A stretch of DNA of 64,000 bases from Streptomyces vilmorinianum (GTDB lineage: Bacteria > Actinomycetota > Actinomycetes > Streptomycetales > Streptomycetaceae): assembly GCF_005517195.1 (NCBI RefSeq), contig NZ_CP040244.1:3986001-4050000 (forward strand), written 5' to 3'. The translations under genes and the position numbers were made by a program. Shown here piece after piece: positions 26,183 to 34,087 of this stretch. Positions within the stretch are counted from its first letter, which is position 1. Every line of letters starts with the position of its first letter. The notes under the pieces were generated by a model. The model worked only from the letters and a program-made list of their open reading frames with translations. It searched no databases and had not been told where the DNA came from.

Positions 26183-26770
26183 ATGCACCTCGACCCCTTG
26201 GCGATCCTCACCGCCTTCGGGCTGATCTTCCTCGCCGAGCTTCCCGACAAGACGATGTTCGCGTCCCTCGCCATGGGTACGCGCATGCGTCCGCTCTACG
26301 TCTGGTTCGGCACCTCCACCGCGTTCATCGTGCACGTCGCCCTCGCCGTGGGCGCCGGCAGCCTCATCGGCCTGCTGCCCGACTGGATCGTCAAGCTGAT
26401 CTCGGCCCTGCTGTTCGGCTTCGGCGCCTTCATGCTGCTGCGTGGCGGAGGCGACGACGACGGGGAGGACGAGGCGGGCGGGAAGACCGTGACCGGCTTC
26501 TGGCCGGTCTGGTCGACCGCGTTCATGGCCGTCTTCATCAGCGAGTGGGGCGATCTGACCCAGATCACCACGGCCAACCTCGCCGCCACCAACGGCACCT
26601 GGTCGACGGCCATCGGCTCCGCCGCGGCCCTGATGAGCGTCTCGGCCCTCGCCCTGATCGCGGGCCGTTTCATCGCCAAGCGCGTGCCGCTGAAGACGGT
26701 CCAGCGCGTCGGCGGCCTGTGCATGGCGGGGCTGGCGATCTGGTCGCTCACCGAGATCTTCGTGGGCTGA
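26183..26770 (+). CDS. TMEM165/GDT1 family manganese transporter (MneA-like)
   Basis: 195 residues with about six membrane segments and the two family signatures: ELPDKTMFASLAMGTR near residue 20 (E-x-G-D-K-T/S type, here ELPDKT) and SEWGDLTQITTANLAA in the second half. A charged Asp/Glu loop separates the halves. Such proteins export Mn(II), and bacterial MneA genes are classic targets of the yybP-ykoY riboswitch found at 25959-26057. The ATG has only a weak AGAG ribosome site, compatible with riboswitch-controlled translation. Very high confidence in the family; direction and ion are from family knowledge. Confidence 0.92.
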   Translation: MHLDPLAILTAFGLIFLAELPDKTMFASLAMGTRMRPLYVWFGTSTAFIVHVALAVGAGSLIGLLPDWIVKLISALLFGFGAFMLLRGGGDDDGEDEAGGKTVTGFWPVWSTAFMAVFISEWGDLTQITTANLAATNGTWSTAIGSAAALMSVSALALIAGRFIAKRVPLKTVQRVGGLCMAGLAIWSLTEIFVG

Positions 26771-26797
26771 CACCCGGCGGCGCGCGACCGTACCCGT

Positions 26798-27979
26798 CTA
26801 GAAGGTGCGGAAGACCCCTTCGGGGTCGTCGTGCGCCGCCGCCGCATACTCCTCGAACCCCATGTTGCCGATCGACAGGTTGGCGTGGATGTCGTGGACT
26901 CCCGCCGGGACCGTACGGAAGCGGTCGCCGAACTCGGTGAGCTGCGCGTAGTCCTCGTCGTCCACGCACTCCGCCCGCGTCAGAAGGGTCACCGCGAGCA
27001 GCGCGTGGTGAGCGGAGGTCATCGTCATCCGGTCGGCGAGGAACACCACGCTCAGCTCTTCGTCACCCGCGAGCGCCGTCGTCACCTCGCCCACGCCCGC
27101 CCCGGCCCAGGCCGGGTCGTCGACGACGTACGCGGAGAGGTCCGGGTCCTCGGCGAGGGCAGCCCGCACCGCCTGCCAGGCGTTGTCGTCCGCGTAGTCG
27201 GTACGGATGACGAGGGCGTCGAACTCCGCACGGCCGGTCACGGGCGGGCGGCGGCGCGGGGCCAGGACGCGCGGGCGGGCGAAGTCGGTGTTGTCGACCA
27301 GGACGTCCATCCTCGGCAAGGGGTCGACCTCGTCGAGGTAGATCCGCCGCGCCACCCCGTACCGGTCACGGTGGATCGCCTCCGCGTCCGAGCCCGCCCA
27401 GTTCCGGTCCCGCTCCGCGCCGCGCCGTACCGAGAGCTCGGCGTCCACGTCGAGCCAGACGCGGTAGTCCCAGTAGCCGTCGATCTCGGGCCGGAAGGCG
27501 AAGACCCCGTCCACGACGAGCACGGCGTCCGGGGCGAGCGGGGTCCGCCGTGCGGAGTGGTCGAGCTGGGTGAGCGGGTCGATGCCGCACAGGGCGCACG
27601 AGTCCGTCTCCGGCGACCGGACGGGGTCCAGGAGGAGACGCCTGACGAGTCCGTAGTCGTACGCGTTGCGGTAGTAGCCCTCGCCGGACTCCCGGTCGTA
27701 GAGGTGCCGGTCCTTCCAGGGCTTCTTGAAGTCGTCGAGCGTCGCGCGGAGCGCCGGGCGCCCCGCGTGCGCGATCCGTTCGGCCAGCTCGTGCCCGAAG
27801 CTCGTCTTGCCGGCCGCGGTCGGTCCGTCGATCCCGACGATCAGGCGCCCGGGGCCACGGGCCAGGACCGCCCTCGCGATCTCCTCGACCAGGACGGTGC
27901 GTTCGGGGGACGCCGCGGGAGGGACCGGCTGCCGCCAGGTCGAGGGCGAGTGGTGGACATCGGCTCGCTGCGCAGTCAT
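26798..27979 (-). CDS. uridine-kinase-like nucleoside kinase fused to DUF6924
   Basis: 393 residues. Residues about 40-235 form a P-loop kinase of the uridine kinase/phosphoribulokinase type: Walker A GIDGPTAAGKTSF (50-61), ATLDDFKKPWKDRHLYDRES with the substrate Asp, then VLVVDGVFAFRPEIDGYWDYRVWLDV. Residues about 250-393 form a second domain beginning FDALVIRTDYADDNAWQAV and ending NLSIGNMGFEEYAAAAHDDPEGVF, recognisable as DUF6924, which in other streptomycetes usually stands alone. The join shows no frameshift. The phosphate acceptor is unknown. The ATG lies in GGGCCC without a clear ribosome site. Confidence 0.82.
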   Translation of the reverse strand: MTAQRADVHHSPSTWRQPVPPAASPERTVLVEEIARAVLARGPGRLIVGIDGPTAAGKTSFGHELAERIAHAGRPALRATLDDFKKPWKDRHLYDRESGEGYYRNAYDYGLVRRLLLDPVRSPETDSCALCGIDPLTQLDHSARRTPLAPDAVLVVDGVFAFRPEIDGYWDYRVWLDVDAELSVRRGAERDRNWAGSDAEAIHRDRYGVARRIYLDEVDPLPRMDVLVDNTDFARPRVLAPRRRPPVTGRAEFDALVIRTDYADDNAWQAVRAALAEDPDLSAYVVDDPAWAGAGVGEVTTALAGDEELSVVFLADRMTMTSAHHALLAVTLLTRAECVDDEDYAQLTEFGDRFRTVPAGVHDIHANLSIGNMGFEEYAAAAHDDPEGVFRTF

Positions 27980-28053
27980 GGGCCCGAACCTACCGACCGG
28001 GCCCGCGCGGCGGGACTGCCGGGTGGCACCCCTGTGCCGGGCCTTGATGAAGG

Positions 28054-28072
28054 AGTGAATCACTGCTTCACT
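28054..28072. promoter_or_regulatory. TetR-type operator before the TetR/AidB-like pair
   Basis: AGTGAATCACTGCTTCACT is a 19-bp palindrome with eight of nine pairs matching around a central C, ending 6 bases before the regulator ATG. It sits where it would cover the promoter or translation start, as expected for autoregulation. Confidence 0.7.
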
Positions 28073-28078
28073 TCTTCC

Positions 28079-28696
28079 ATGCCCTACCGACGCACACCCG
28101 CGGTCCAGGCCCGTCTCGACGCACAGCGCGCCACCGTCGTCGACGCGGCCATCGGGCTGCTCGCCGAGCACGGCTACGCCGGCTGCACGATCGCCGCCGT
28201 CGCCGCGCGGGCCGGGATCGCCACCGGCAGCGTCTACCGTCACTTCTCCAGCAAGGCCGAGCTGGCCGTCGAGCTGTTTCGCACCGTGGTCTCCCGCGAG
28301 GTGGCCGCCGTGTCCGAGGCGGCGCGCCGTCCCGAGCACACGCGGGCGGCCGAGCGCGTCGTCGCGGTCATCGAGACCTTCGCGCACCGCGCCCTGAAGT
28401 CGCCGCGTCTCGCGTACGCCCTGCTCGCCGAGCCCGTCGACCCGGCCGTGGACGCCGAACGGCTGGTCTTCCGGCGTACGTTCCGCGATGTGTTCGCCGA
28501 GCGGATCGCGGAGGGCGTCCGGACCGGCGAACTCCCGCCCCAGAACGCGTCGCTGACGGCCTCCGCGCTCGTCGGGGCGGGGGCGGAGGCGCTCGTCGGG
28601 CCGCTGGCGGAGGGGTCGGTGGGGCCCGAGACCGTACCCGCCCTGGTCACCTTCACCCTGAGAGCCCTGGGAGTTCCCGATGCCGAGCACGCATGA
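28079..28696 (+). CDS. TetR-family transcriptional regulator
   Basis: 205 residues. Helix-turn-helix at about 32-55 (CTIAAVAARAGIATGSVYRHFSSKAELAVELF), followed by a ligand domain with HRALKSPRLAYALLAEPVDPAVDAERL. This last segment is typical of TetR proteins located beside AidB-like acyl-CoA dehydrogenases and fatty-acid genes. The stop codon is 17 bases inside the following dehydrogenase gene, so they form an operon. The palindrome at 28054-28072 is the likely operator. No ribosome site is seen immediately before the ATG. Confidence 0.92.
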   Translation: MPYRRTPAVQARLDAQRATVVDAAIGLLAEHGYAGCTIAAVAARAGIATGSVYRHFSSKAELAVELFRTVVSREVAAVSEAARRPEHTRAAERVVAVIETFAHRALKSPRLAYALLAEPVDPAVDAERLVFRRTFRDVFAERIAEGVRTGELPPQNASLTASALVGAGAEALVGPLAEGSVGPETVPALVTFTLRALGVPDAEHA

Positions 28697-30335
28697 GGTC
28701 ACCAACCAAGTCCCGCCGCTGACCGGTTACGACGTGTCGGCCGACCCGGCCCTCCTGGAGGGGCTGCGCCGCGAGGGCGCGGGCTGGGCCGAGGCGGACG
28801 TGCGCGAACTGGGTGTCATGGCCGGCGGTGAGCAGGCCCAGGAGTGGGGGCGCTCGGCGGAGCGGAACTCCCCCGTGCTGCACACGCACGACCGGTACGG
28901 GCACCGCGTCGACGAGGTCGAGTTCCACCCGTACTGGCACGAGCTGATGGCCGTCGCCGTGCGGCACGGTCTGCACGCGGCGCCCTGGCGCGACGCGCGA
29001 CCGGGCGCCCATGTGGCCCGCGCCGCGAAGGTGTTCGTGTGGGGCCAGGCCGACGCGGGGCATCTGTGCCCCATCTCGATGACGTACGCGGCGGTGCCCG
29101 CCCTGCGCGCCGAGCCGGCGCTCGCCGAGGTGTACGAGCCGCTGCTGACCTCCCCCTCCTACGACTTCGGGCTGCGCGAGCCCACGTCGAAGCGCGGGAT
29201 CATCGCCGGGATGTCGATGACCGAGAAGCAGGGCGGCTCGGACGCGCGCGCCAACACGACGCGGGCCGTGCCGACCGGTGAGGACGGCTTCTACGCGCTG
29301 ACGGGCCACAAGTGGTTCACCTCGGCGCCGATGTCGGACGTGTTCCTGACGCTGGCGCAGGCGCCGGGAGGGCTGTCCTGCTTCCTCGTGCCACGTGTGC
29401 TGCCCGACGGAACGCGCAACGCGATCCGTCTGCAGCGGCTGAAGGACAAGCTCGGCAACCGCTCCAACGCCTCGTCCGAGATCGAGTACGAGGGCGCCCT
29501 CGGCCGTCTGGTGGGCGAGGAGGGCCGGGGGGTGGCCACCATCATCCGGATGGTGAACATGACCCGGCTGGACTGCGCGATCAGCTCGGCGTCCGGGATG
29601 CGTCAGGGGCTCGTGCAGGCCGTCCACCACGCCACGCACCGCAGCGCGTTCGGGGCGCGGCTCGTCGACCAGCCGCTGATGGCCAACGTCCTCGCCGACC
29701 TGGCGGTGGAGGCGGAGGCGGCGACGATCGCCGCGCTGCGGCTCGCCGGTGCGGTGGACCGGGCGGCGGCGGGCGACACGGACGAGGAGCTGCTTCGCCG
29801 GATCGGCCTCGCGGTCACCAAGTACTGGGTGTGCAAGAGGGCTCCCGCGCACGCGGCGGAGGCGCTGGAGTGCCTGGGCGGCAACGGGTACGTCGAGGAC
29901 TCGGGACTCCCCCGGCTCTACCGCGAGTCCCCGCTGCCCTCCATCTGGGAGGGGTCGGGCAACGTGGCCGCGCTCGACGTGCTGCGGGCGATGGGCCGCC
30001 AGCCCCAGGCGGTCGAGGCGTTCTTCGCGGAGGTCGACCGCGCGGCGGGCGCCGACCGGCGCCTGGACGCGGCCGCGGCCCGGCTGCGCAAGGACCTGGG
30101 CGATCTGGGCGACCTCGCCGCCGTCGAGTACCGCGCGCGGCGGCTGGTCGAGCACATGGCGCTGGTCCTCCAGGGCTCGCTGCTCGTCCGGCACGGCCAT
30201 CCGGCGGTGGCGGACGCCTTCTGCGCCTCGCGCCTGGACGGCGACTGGGGTGTCGCCTTCGGCACCCTGCCGCCCGGCCTGGACACGGCGGCGATCATCG
30301 CCCGTGGCACGCCGGGCGCGGCCCCGGCGGCCTGA
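28680..30335 (+). CDS. AidB-like acyl-CoA dehydrogenase family protein
   Basis: 551 residues, longer than ordinary acyl-CoA dehydrogenases (about 380-400) and matching the AidB subfamily. The N-terminal PPLTGYDVSADPALLEGLRREGAGWAEADV and the flavin-contact segments GMSMTEKQGGSDARANTT and GHKWFTSAPMSD are AidB-like, as is YVEDSGLPRLYRESPLPSIWEGSGNV. AidB in E. coli binds DNA and FAD and is induced by alkylation; residual isovaleryl-CoA dehydrogenase activity is weak. Whether this copy protects DNA or oxidises an acyl-CoA is undecided. It overlaps the TetR gene by 17 bases, GGGAG precedes its ATG, and it appears to be the regulator's target. Confidence 0.88.
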   Translation: MPSTHEVTNQVPPLTGYDVSADPALLEGLRREGAGWAEADVRELGVMAGGEQAQEWGRSAERNSPVLHTHDRYGHRVDEVEFHPYWHELMAVAVRHGLHAAPWRDARPGAHVARAAKVFVWGQADAGHLCPISMTYAAVPALRAEPALAEVYEPLLTSPSYDFGLREPTSKRGIIAGMSMTEKQGGSDARANTTRAVPTGEDGFYALTGHKWFTSAPMSDVFLTLAQAPGGLSCFLVPRVLPDGTRNAIRLQRLKDKLGNRSNASSEIEYEGALGRLVGEEGRGVATIIRMVNMTRLDCAISSASGMRQGLVQAVHHATHRSAFGARLVDQPLMANVLADLAVEAEAATIAALRLAGAVDRAAAGDTDEELLRRIGLAVTKYWVCKRAPAHAAEALECLGGNGYVEDSGLPRLYRESPLPSIWEGSGNVAALDVLRAMGRQPQAVEAFFAEVDRAAGADRRLDAAAARLRKDLGDLGDLAAVEYRARRLVEHMALVLQGSLLVRHGHPAVADAFCASRLDGDWGVAFGTLPPGLDTAAIIARGTPGAAPAA

Positions 30336-30452
30336 GCCGTACGACACCGCGGCACGCGTGGACCGGGGCGATGTCCTGGTCCGCGCCGAGCCCCGCCCCG
30401 TGCCCCGCGCCGTGGCCTGTCGGGTGACCCGTCGGGCCATGGCCGCATGCCG

Positions 30453-30794
30453 TCACCAGTCCCGGGCGGCGACCAGCTCCTCCGCGTCGGCGTCCGCGAA
30501 CCCGTAGGCCGTGGCGACGAACCAGAAGTTCTCGGCGATCTCCTCGCGGGCGATGGTCTCGATCTCGCTCCCGGCCTCCTCGAAGTCCGCCTCCAGCGCG
30601 TTGAACTCCTCGGTGGCCACCTCCGTGAGCGCGTACAGCGCCGTCAGATCGGCCGGCTGCTCGGCCTCGATCCGCTCGCAGAGCCTCTGCAGGATCGCCT
30701 TGCCCTTGTCGACGACGCTGTCCGGGTAGTACCCGTCCTCGTACAGTGCGCGCAGAAACCCGTACTCCGCCACCTGCTGGTTCGTGATGGACAT
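30453..30794 (-). CDS. DUF5713 family protein
   Basis: 113 residues, helical and strongly acidic (about a quarter Asp/Glu). EYGFLRALYEDGYYPDSVVDKGKAILQRLCERIE and the C-terminal AENFWFVATAYGFADADAEELVAARDW are the recognisable family ends. No catalytic motif, signal peptide or membrane segment. GAGGGGATC precedes the ATG. Function unknown. It is divergent from the amidohydrolase gene. Confidence 0.82.
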   Translation of the reverse strand: MSITNQQVAEYGFLRALYEDGYYPDSVVDKGKAILQRLCERIEAEQPADLTALYALTEVATEEFNALEADFEEAGSEIETIAREEIAENFWFVATAYGFADADAEELVAARDW

Positions 30795-30876
30795 GCGATC
30801 CCCTCACCACTCGGTCACCGTGGTGTCCATCGTTCACCACGCCACTGACAACCGCTCGCAGGACGAGGAGAGGCCC

Positions 30877-32172
30877 TTGAGCACCGATCCGATCGACGAT
30901 CCGATCCACGCGGAACTGGACCGGCGTGCCGGGGAGGCGGCCGAGCGGGTCGTCACCTGGCGGCGGCATCTGCACCGGCACCCCGAGCTGTCCAACCGGG
31001 AGGTGGCGACCGCCCGCCTGGTCGCGGACCATCTGCGGTCCCTGGAGCTGGACGAGGTGCGGACCAAAATCGCCGGGCACGGTGTCGTCGGTGTGCTGCG
31101 GGGCGACGCCCCGGGCGAGCGGGTGGCGGCGCTGCGGGCGGACACGGACGCGCTGCCCGTCGAGGACCTGTGCGGCACGGACTTCGCCTCGCGGGCCGTG
31201 GACGCGGACTATCCCGGCGGCCCGTTCCCGGTCTCGCACGCCTGCGGTCACGACTGCCACACCGCCATGCTCATGGGCGCCGCGACCGTCCTCGCCGGGG
31301 TGCGCGAACGGCTCCCGGGGACGGTGCTGTTCGTCTTCCAGCCCGCCGAGGAGGGGCCGCCGGTCACCGAGACGGGCGGGGCGCGGGCGATGCTCGCCGA
31401 GGGCGCGTTCGACGATCCGGTGCCGACGATGGCGTTCGGGATGCATGTCACGCCGTTCCCCCAGGGGTACGTGGGGTACCGGGTGGGCAACCAGTACGGC
31501 GCCTCCACGCTGGTGAAGATCGTGGTGACGGGCAAGCAGGTCCACGGCTCCACGCCCTGGCAGGGCATCGACCCGATGCCGGCGGTGGGCGCGGTCCTGA
31601 CCGGGATCGGGCAGCTCTACCGGCAGGTCTCCGCCTTCGACCCGATCACGGTCTCCATCGGCCACGTCGAGGACGTCGGGCGCTTCAACATCATCGGACA
31701 GACCGTCACCCTGTGGGGCACGGTCCGCTGCGCGGTCGAGTCGGACATGGCCGAGGTCCAGCGGCGGCTGACCACGCTCGCCGAGCACACGGCGGCGGCG
31801 TACAACGCCACGGCCACGGTCGCGTACCTGCAGCCCGTCCCGCCCGTGCACAACAGCGCGGAGTGGGTCGCGGCCGCTCTGCCGACGATCCGCCGAGTCG
31901 TGGGCGAGGAGCGGACGGTGCGGACCGGCGCGACGCTCGGGTACGACGACGTCTCCGAGTTCGTGAACCGTTTCGGCGGCCTGTACGTGATGCTCGGCGT
32001 CCAGGACGCCGCGCTGGACGCGGACGGTCACCCGGTCCCGCTGCCCGGCGGACGTGGCCTGGTCTCCAACCACAACCCGCACTTCTACGCCGACGACGAC
32101 ACCCTCGTCACCGGCGTCCGGCTGCACGCGCACATGGCGTACGACCATCTCGCGGGCGCGGCGGCGCCTTAG
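30877..32172 (+). CDS. M20-family amidohydrolase (hippurate hydrolase-like)
   Basis: 431 residues from a TTG preceded by GAGGAGAGG at the right spacing; upstream in-frame starts have no ribosome site and would overlap the divergent gene's leader. Zinc ligands of the M20 family are visible: SHACGHDCHTAMLMG near residue 120, the EEGPP catalytic Glu, an internal HVTPFPQG, and a C-terminal SNHNPHFYADDDTL. The dimerisation domain lies in between (residues about 200-300). Members deacylate N-acyl amino acids such as hippurate or N-acetyl amino acids, or indole conjugates. Cytoplasmic; substrate undetermined. Confidence 0.92.
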   Translation: MSTDPIDDPIHAELDRRAGEAAERVVTWRRHLHRHPELSNREVATARLVADHLRSLELDEVRTKIAGHGVVGVLRGDAPGERVAALRADTDALPVEDLCGTDFASRAVDADYPGGPFPVSHACGHDCHTAMLMGAATVLAGVRERLPGTVLFVFQPAEEGPPVTETGGARAMLAEGAFDDPVPTMAFGMHVTPFPQGYVGYRVGNQYGASTLVKIVVTGKQVHGSTPWQGIDPMPAVGAVLTGIGQLYRQVSAFDPITVSIGHVEDVGRFNIIGQTVTLWGTVRCAVESDMAEVQRRLTTLAEHTAAAYNATATVAYLQPVPPVHNSAEWVAAALPTIRRVVGEERTVRTGATLGYDDVSEFVNRFGGLYVMLGVQDAALDADGHPVPLPGGRGLVSNHNPHFYADDDTLVTGVRLHAHMAYDHLAGAAAP

Positions 32173-33044
32173 GCAGGCCGCTTCCGCAGGGCCCCCAGGT
32201 ACACCCCGATCAGGATCAGCGGGGTGCCGAGCAGCAGGGAGGCCGTGAGGGGTTCGTCGTCCAGCCACGCCGACAGCACGATCGTGACGACCGGGACGAT
32301 GACGAAGACGTACGCCGCCCTCGACGCGTCCCAGCGCTGGACCACGAACAGGTAGAGGACGAAGGTGAGCACGGAGCCGGCCACCACCAGGTAGACCAGC
32401 GCCCACCAGGTCGCGGCGCGGTCCGGCAGCCGCCAGGTGTCACCGGCCGCGAGCGAGCCCGCGAACAGCAGGACGGAGGCCGCCGTCATGCCCACCGCGT
32501 TCATCGTCACCGGATGCACCTTCGGCAGCCGCCGCACCAGGACGATCGCCTGCGCGAACGCCAGCATGCTGCCCAGGATCGCCAGGAAGGACAGCAGGGG
32601 CACGCCGCCCTCCAGCGGGGCGCGTGAGATGAGGGCGACCCCGGCCGTGGCGAACACCGTGCCGACGGCCGCCATCAGCCGGAACCGTTCGAGCCCCTGT
32701 GCCACCGCGAGCAGGAGGGTCGCCAGCGGGACCAGGGAGAGGATGGTCTGGCCGAGTCCGGCGTGGATGCGGACCAGCGCGTAGTACGCGAGCGAGAAGG
32801 TCACACCGAAGTTGAGGACGCCGAAGAGGATCGACCCGGCGAGCGCCTTGCCGCGCGGGAACTCCATCCCGCGGACGGCCATGATGGCGAGGAGCAGCAG
32901 GGAGGCGGCGCCGAACCGCAGGGCCGCGCCCCACAGCGGATCGAGTTCACGGTTGCTGAATCGGACGCCGACCGCGTTTCCGCCCGCGAGGACCGCGGCG
33001 GCCAGGAACGCGGCGAGCGTCACGCGGTCTGCGGCACGCTGCAC
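32169..33044 (-). CDS. EamA/DMT superfamily transporter
   Basis: 291 residues, GTG start, with ten hydrophobic segments in two EamA halves (about 10-140 and 150-285). The second half begins SFLAILGSMLAFAQAIVLVRRLPKVHP, and the end reads TASLLLGTPLILIGVYLGALRKRP. Such proteins export amino acids or small metabolites, but the substrate cannot be read from sequence. It converges on the amidohydrolase gene with a 4-base overlap of stop codons (CTTAGG). Confidence 0.88.
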   Translation of the reverse strand: MQRAADRVTLAAFLAAAVLAGGNAVGVRFSNRELDPLWGAALRFGAASLLLLAIMAVRGMEFPRGKALAGSILFGVLNFGVTFSLAYYALVRIHAGLGQTILSLVPLATLLLAVAQGLERFRLMAAVGTVFATAGVALISRAPLEGGVPLLSFLAILGSMLAFAQAIVLVRRLPKVHPVTMNAVGMTAASVLLFAGSLAAGDTWRLPDRAATWWALVYLVVAGSVLTFVLYLFVVQRWDASRAAYVFVIVPVVTIVLSAWLDDEPLTASLLLGTPLILIGVYLGALRKRPA

Positions 33045-33108
33045 CGGTTCACCGTAGCCGCGGCGGTCGCCCGGCCCGCTCGGGACACACCCGTCGTGCC
33101 GGTGCGGC

Positions 33109-33999
33109 TCAGCTCTGTGCGACCACCGCGACGAAGGCTCTGGTCAGGGCGTTCTCGGCGGCCGCCGGCCAGACCAGGCCGTACTCGACGGGCGGTGCGT
33201 CGCGCACCGGTACATAGGCGATGCCGGGGCGCGGGTGGTACTGGGCGCCGCGGGCGGCGCCCAGGGAGACACCGCTGCCCGCGCTCACATGGGAGAGGAC
33301 CTCCTGCCATGAGGCGGCCACCGGCCCGCGGGGGATGACGGCGCCGGCCGGGGTGCGCCGGGGGTAGTGGGTGTCCAGCCAGTAGCCGGGGTTGGCGCCC
33401 GCCGCGGTGATCAGCGGGAGGCCGGCGAGGTCGGCGAGGTCTTCGAGCCCGACGGACTTCCGGCGGGCCAGGGGATGGGCGGCGGGTACGAGGAGGACCC
33501 GGGGCTCCGTGGTGAGCACGGGACCGGAGGTGAGCCCGGGTTCGCGGACCGGGAAGGCGGTGAGCTGGAGGTCGAGTTCGCCGTCGTGGAGGGGCCGGAA
33601 GCCGCCGTCGAGGGGTACTTCCCGCACCTGGATCTCGCAGCCGGGGTGGCGGGCGAGGAAGGCGTCGGCGGCCGCGGTGAGCAGCTCGCCGTTCCAGGGG
33701 GCGGCGAAGCCGGCCCGGAGCGTGCCGTGCACGCCCCGGCCCGCGGCGGTCGCCCGCTCCAGGGCGGCGAGGATCTGCCGGTGGGCGGGGCGGAGGTCGT
33801 CGCGGAGGCGGCTGCCGACGGGGGTGAGGCGGACGCTGCGGCTGGTGCGCTCGAACAGGGGCGTACCGACGCGGCGCTCCAGCTTCTTGACAGTCTGGCT
33901 GATGCGGCCGGTGGAGACGCCCAGGCGTTCGGCCGTGCGGCCGAAGTGGAGTTCCTCGGCGAGCGTCAGGAACGCCTCCAGTTCATGCCGTTCGAGCAC
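33109..33999 (-). CDS. LysR-family transcriptional regulator
   Basis: 296 residues from a GTG with a GGGGGG run upstream. N-terminal winged helix-turn-helix (ELEAFLTLAEELHFGRTAERLGVSTGRISQTVKKLERRVGTPLF) of the LysR class, then a periplasmic-binding-like effector domain (residues 90-290) whose end reads PVEYGLVWPAAAENALTRAFVAVV. It is divergent from the MFS transporter gene across an 88-base gap, so this is probably a regulator-exporter pair. Confidence 0.92.
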   Translation of the reverse strand: MLERHELEAFLTLAEELHFGRTAERLGVSTGRISQTVKKLERRVGTPLFERTSRSVRLTPVGSRLRDDLRPAHRQILAALERATAAGRGVHGTLRAGFAAPWNGELLTAAADAFLARHPGCEIQVREVPLDGGFRPLHDGELDLQLTAFPVREPGLTSGPVLTTEPRVLLVPAAHPLARRKSVGLEDLADLAGLPLITAAGANPGYWLDTHYPRRTPAGAVIPRGPVAASWQEVLSHVSAGSGVSLGAARGAQYHPRPGIAYVPVRDAPPVEYGLVWPAAAENALTRAFVAVVAQS

Positions 34000-34037
34000 G
34001 ACACGCCCCCCATCGTTGAGTTCCGCTAAACGCCGCT

Positions 34038-34049
34038 TGCATTGTTGCA
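34038..34049. promoter_or_regulatory. possible LysR box in the divergent LysR/MFS promoter
   Basis: TGCA-TTGT-TGCA is a 12-base imperfect dyad in the AT-rich centre of the intergenic region, in the usual position for a LysR site. No T-N11-A extension is clearly conserved, so this is tentative. Confidence 0.35.
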
Positions 34050-34087
34050 CCTTGATCGGCCGGGGCGGCGGACAGGAGCCTTGGTCC

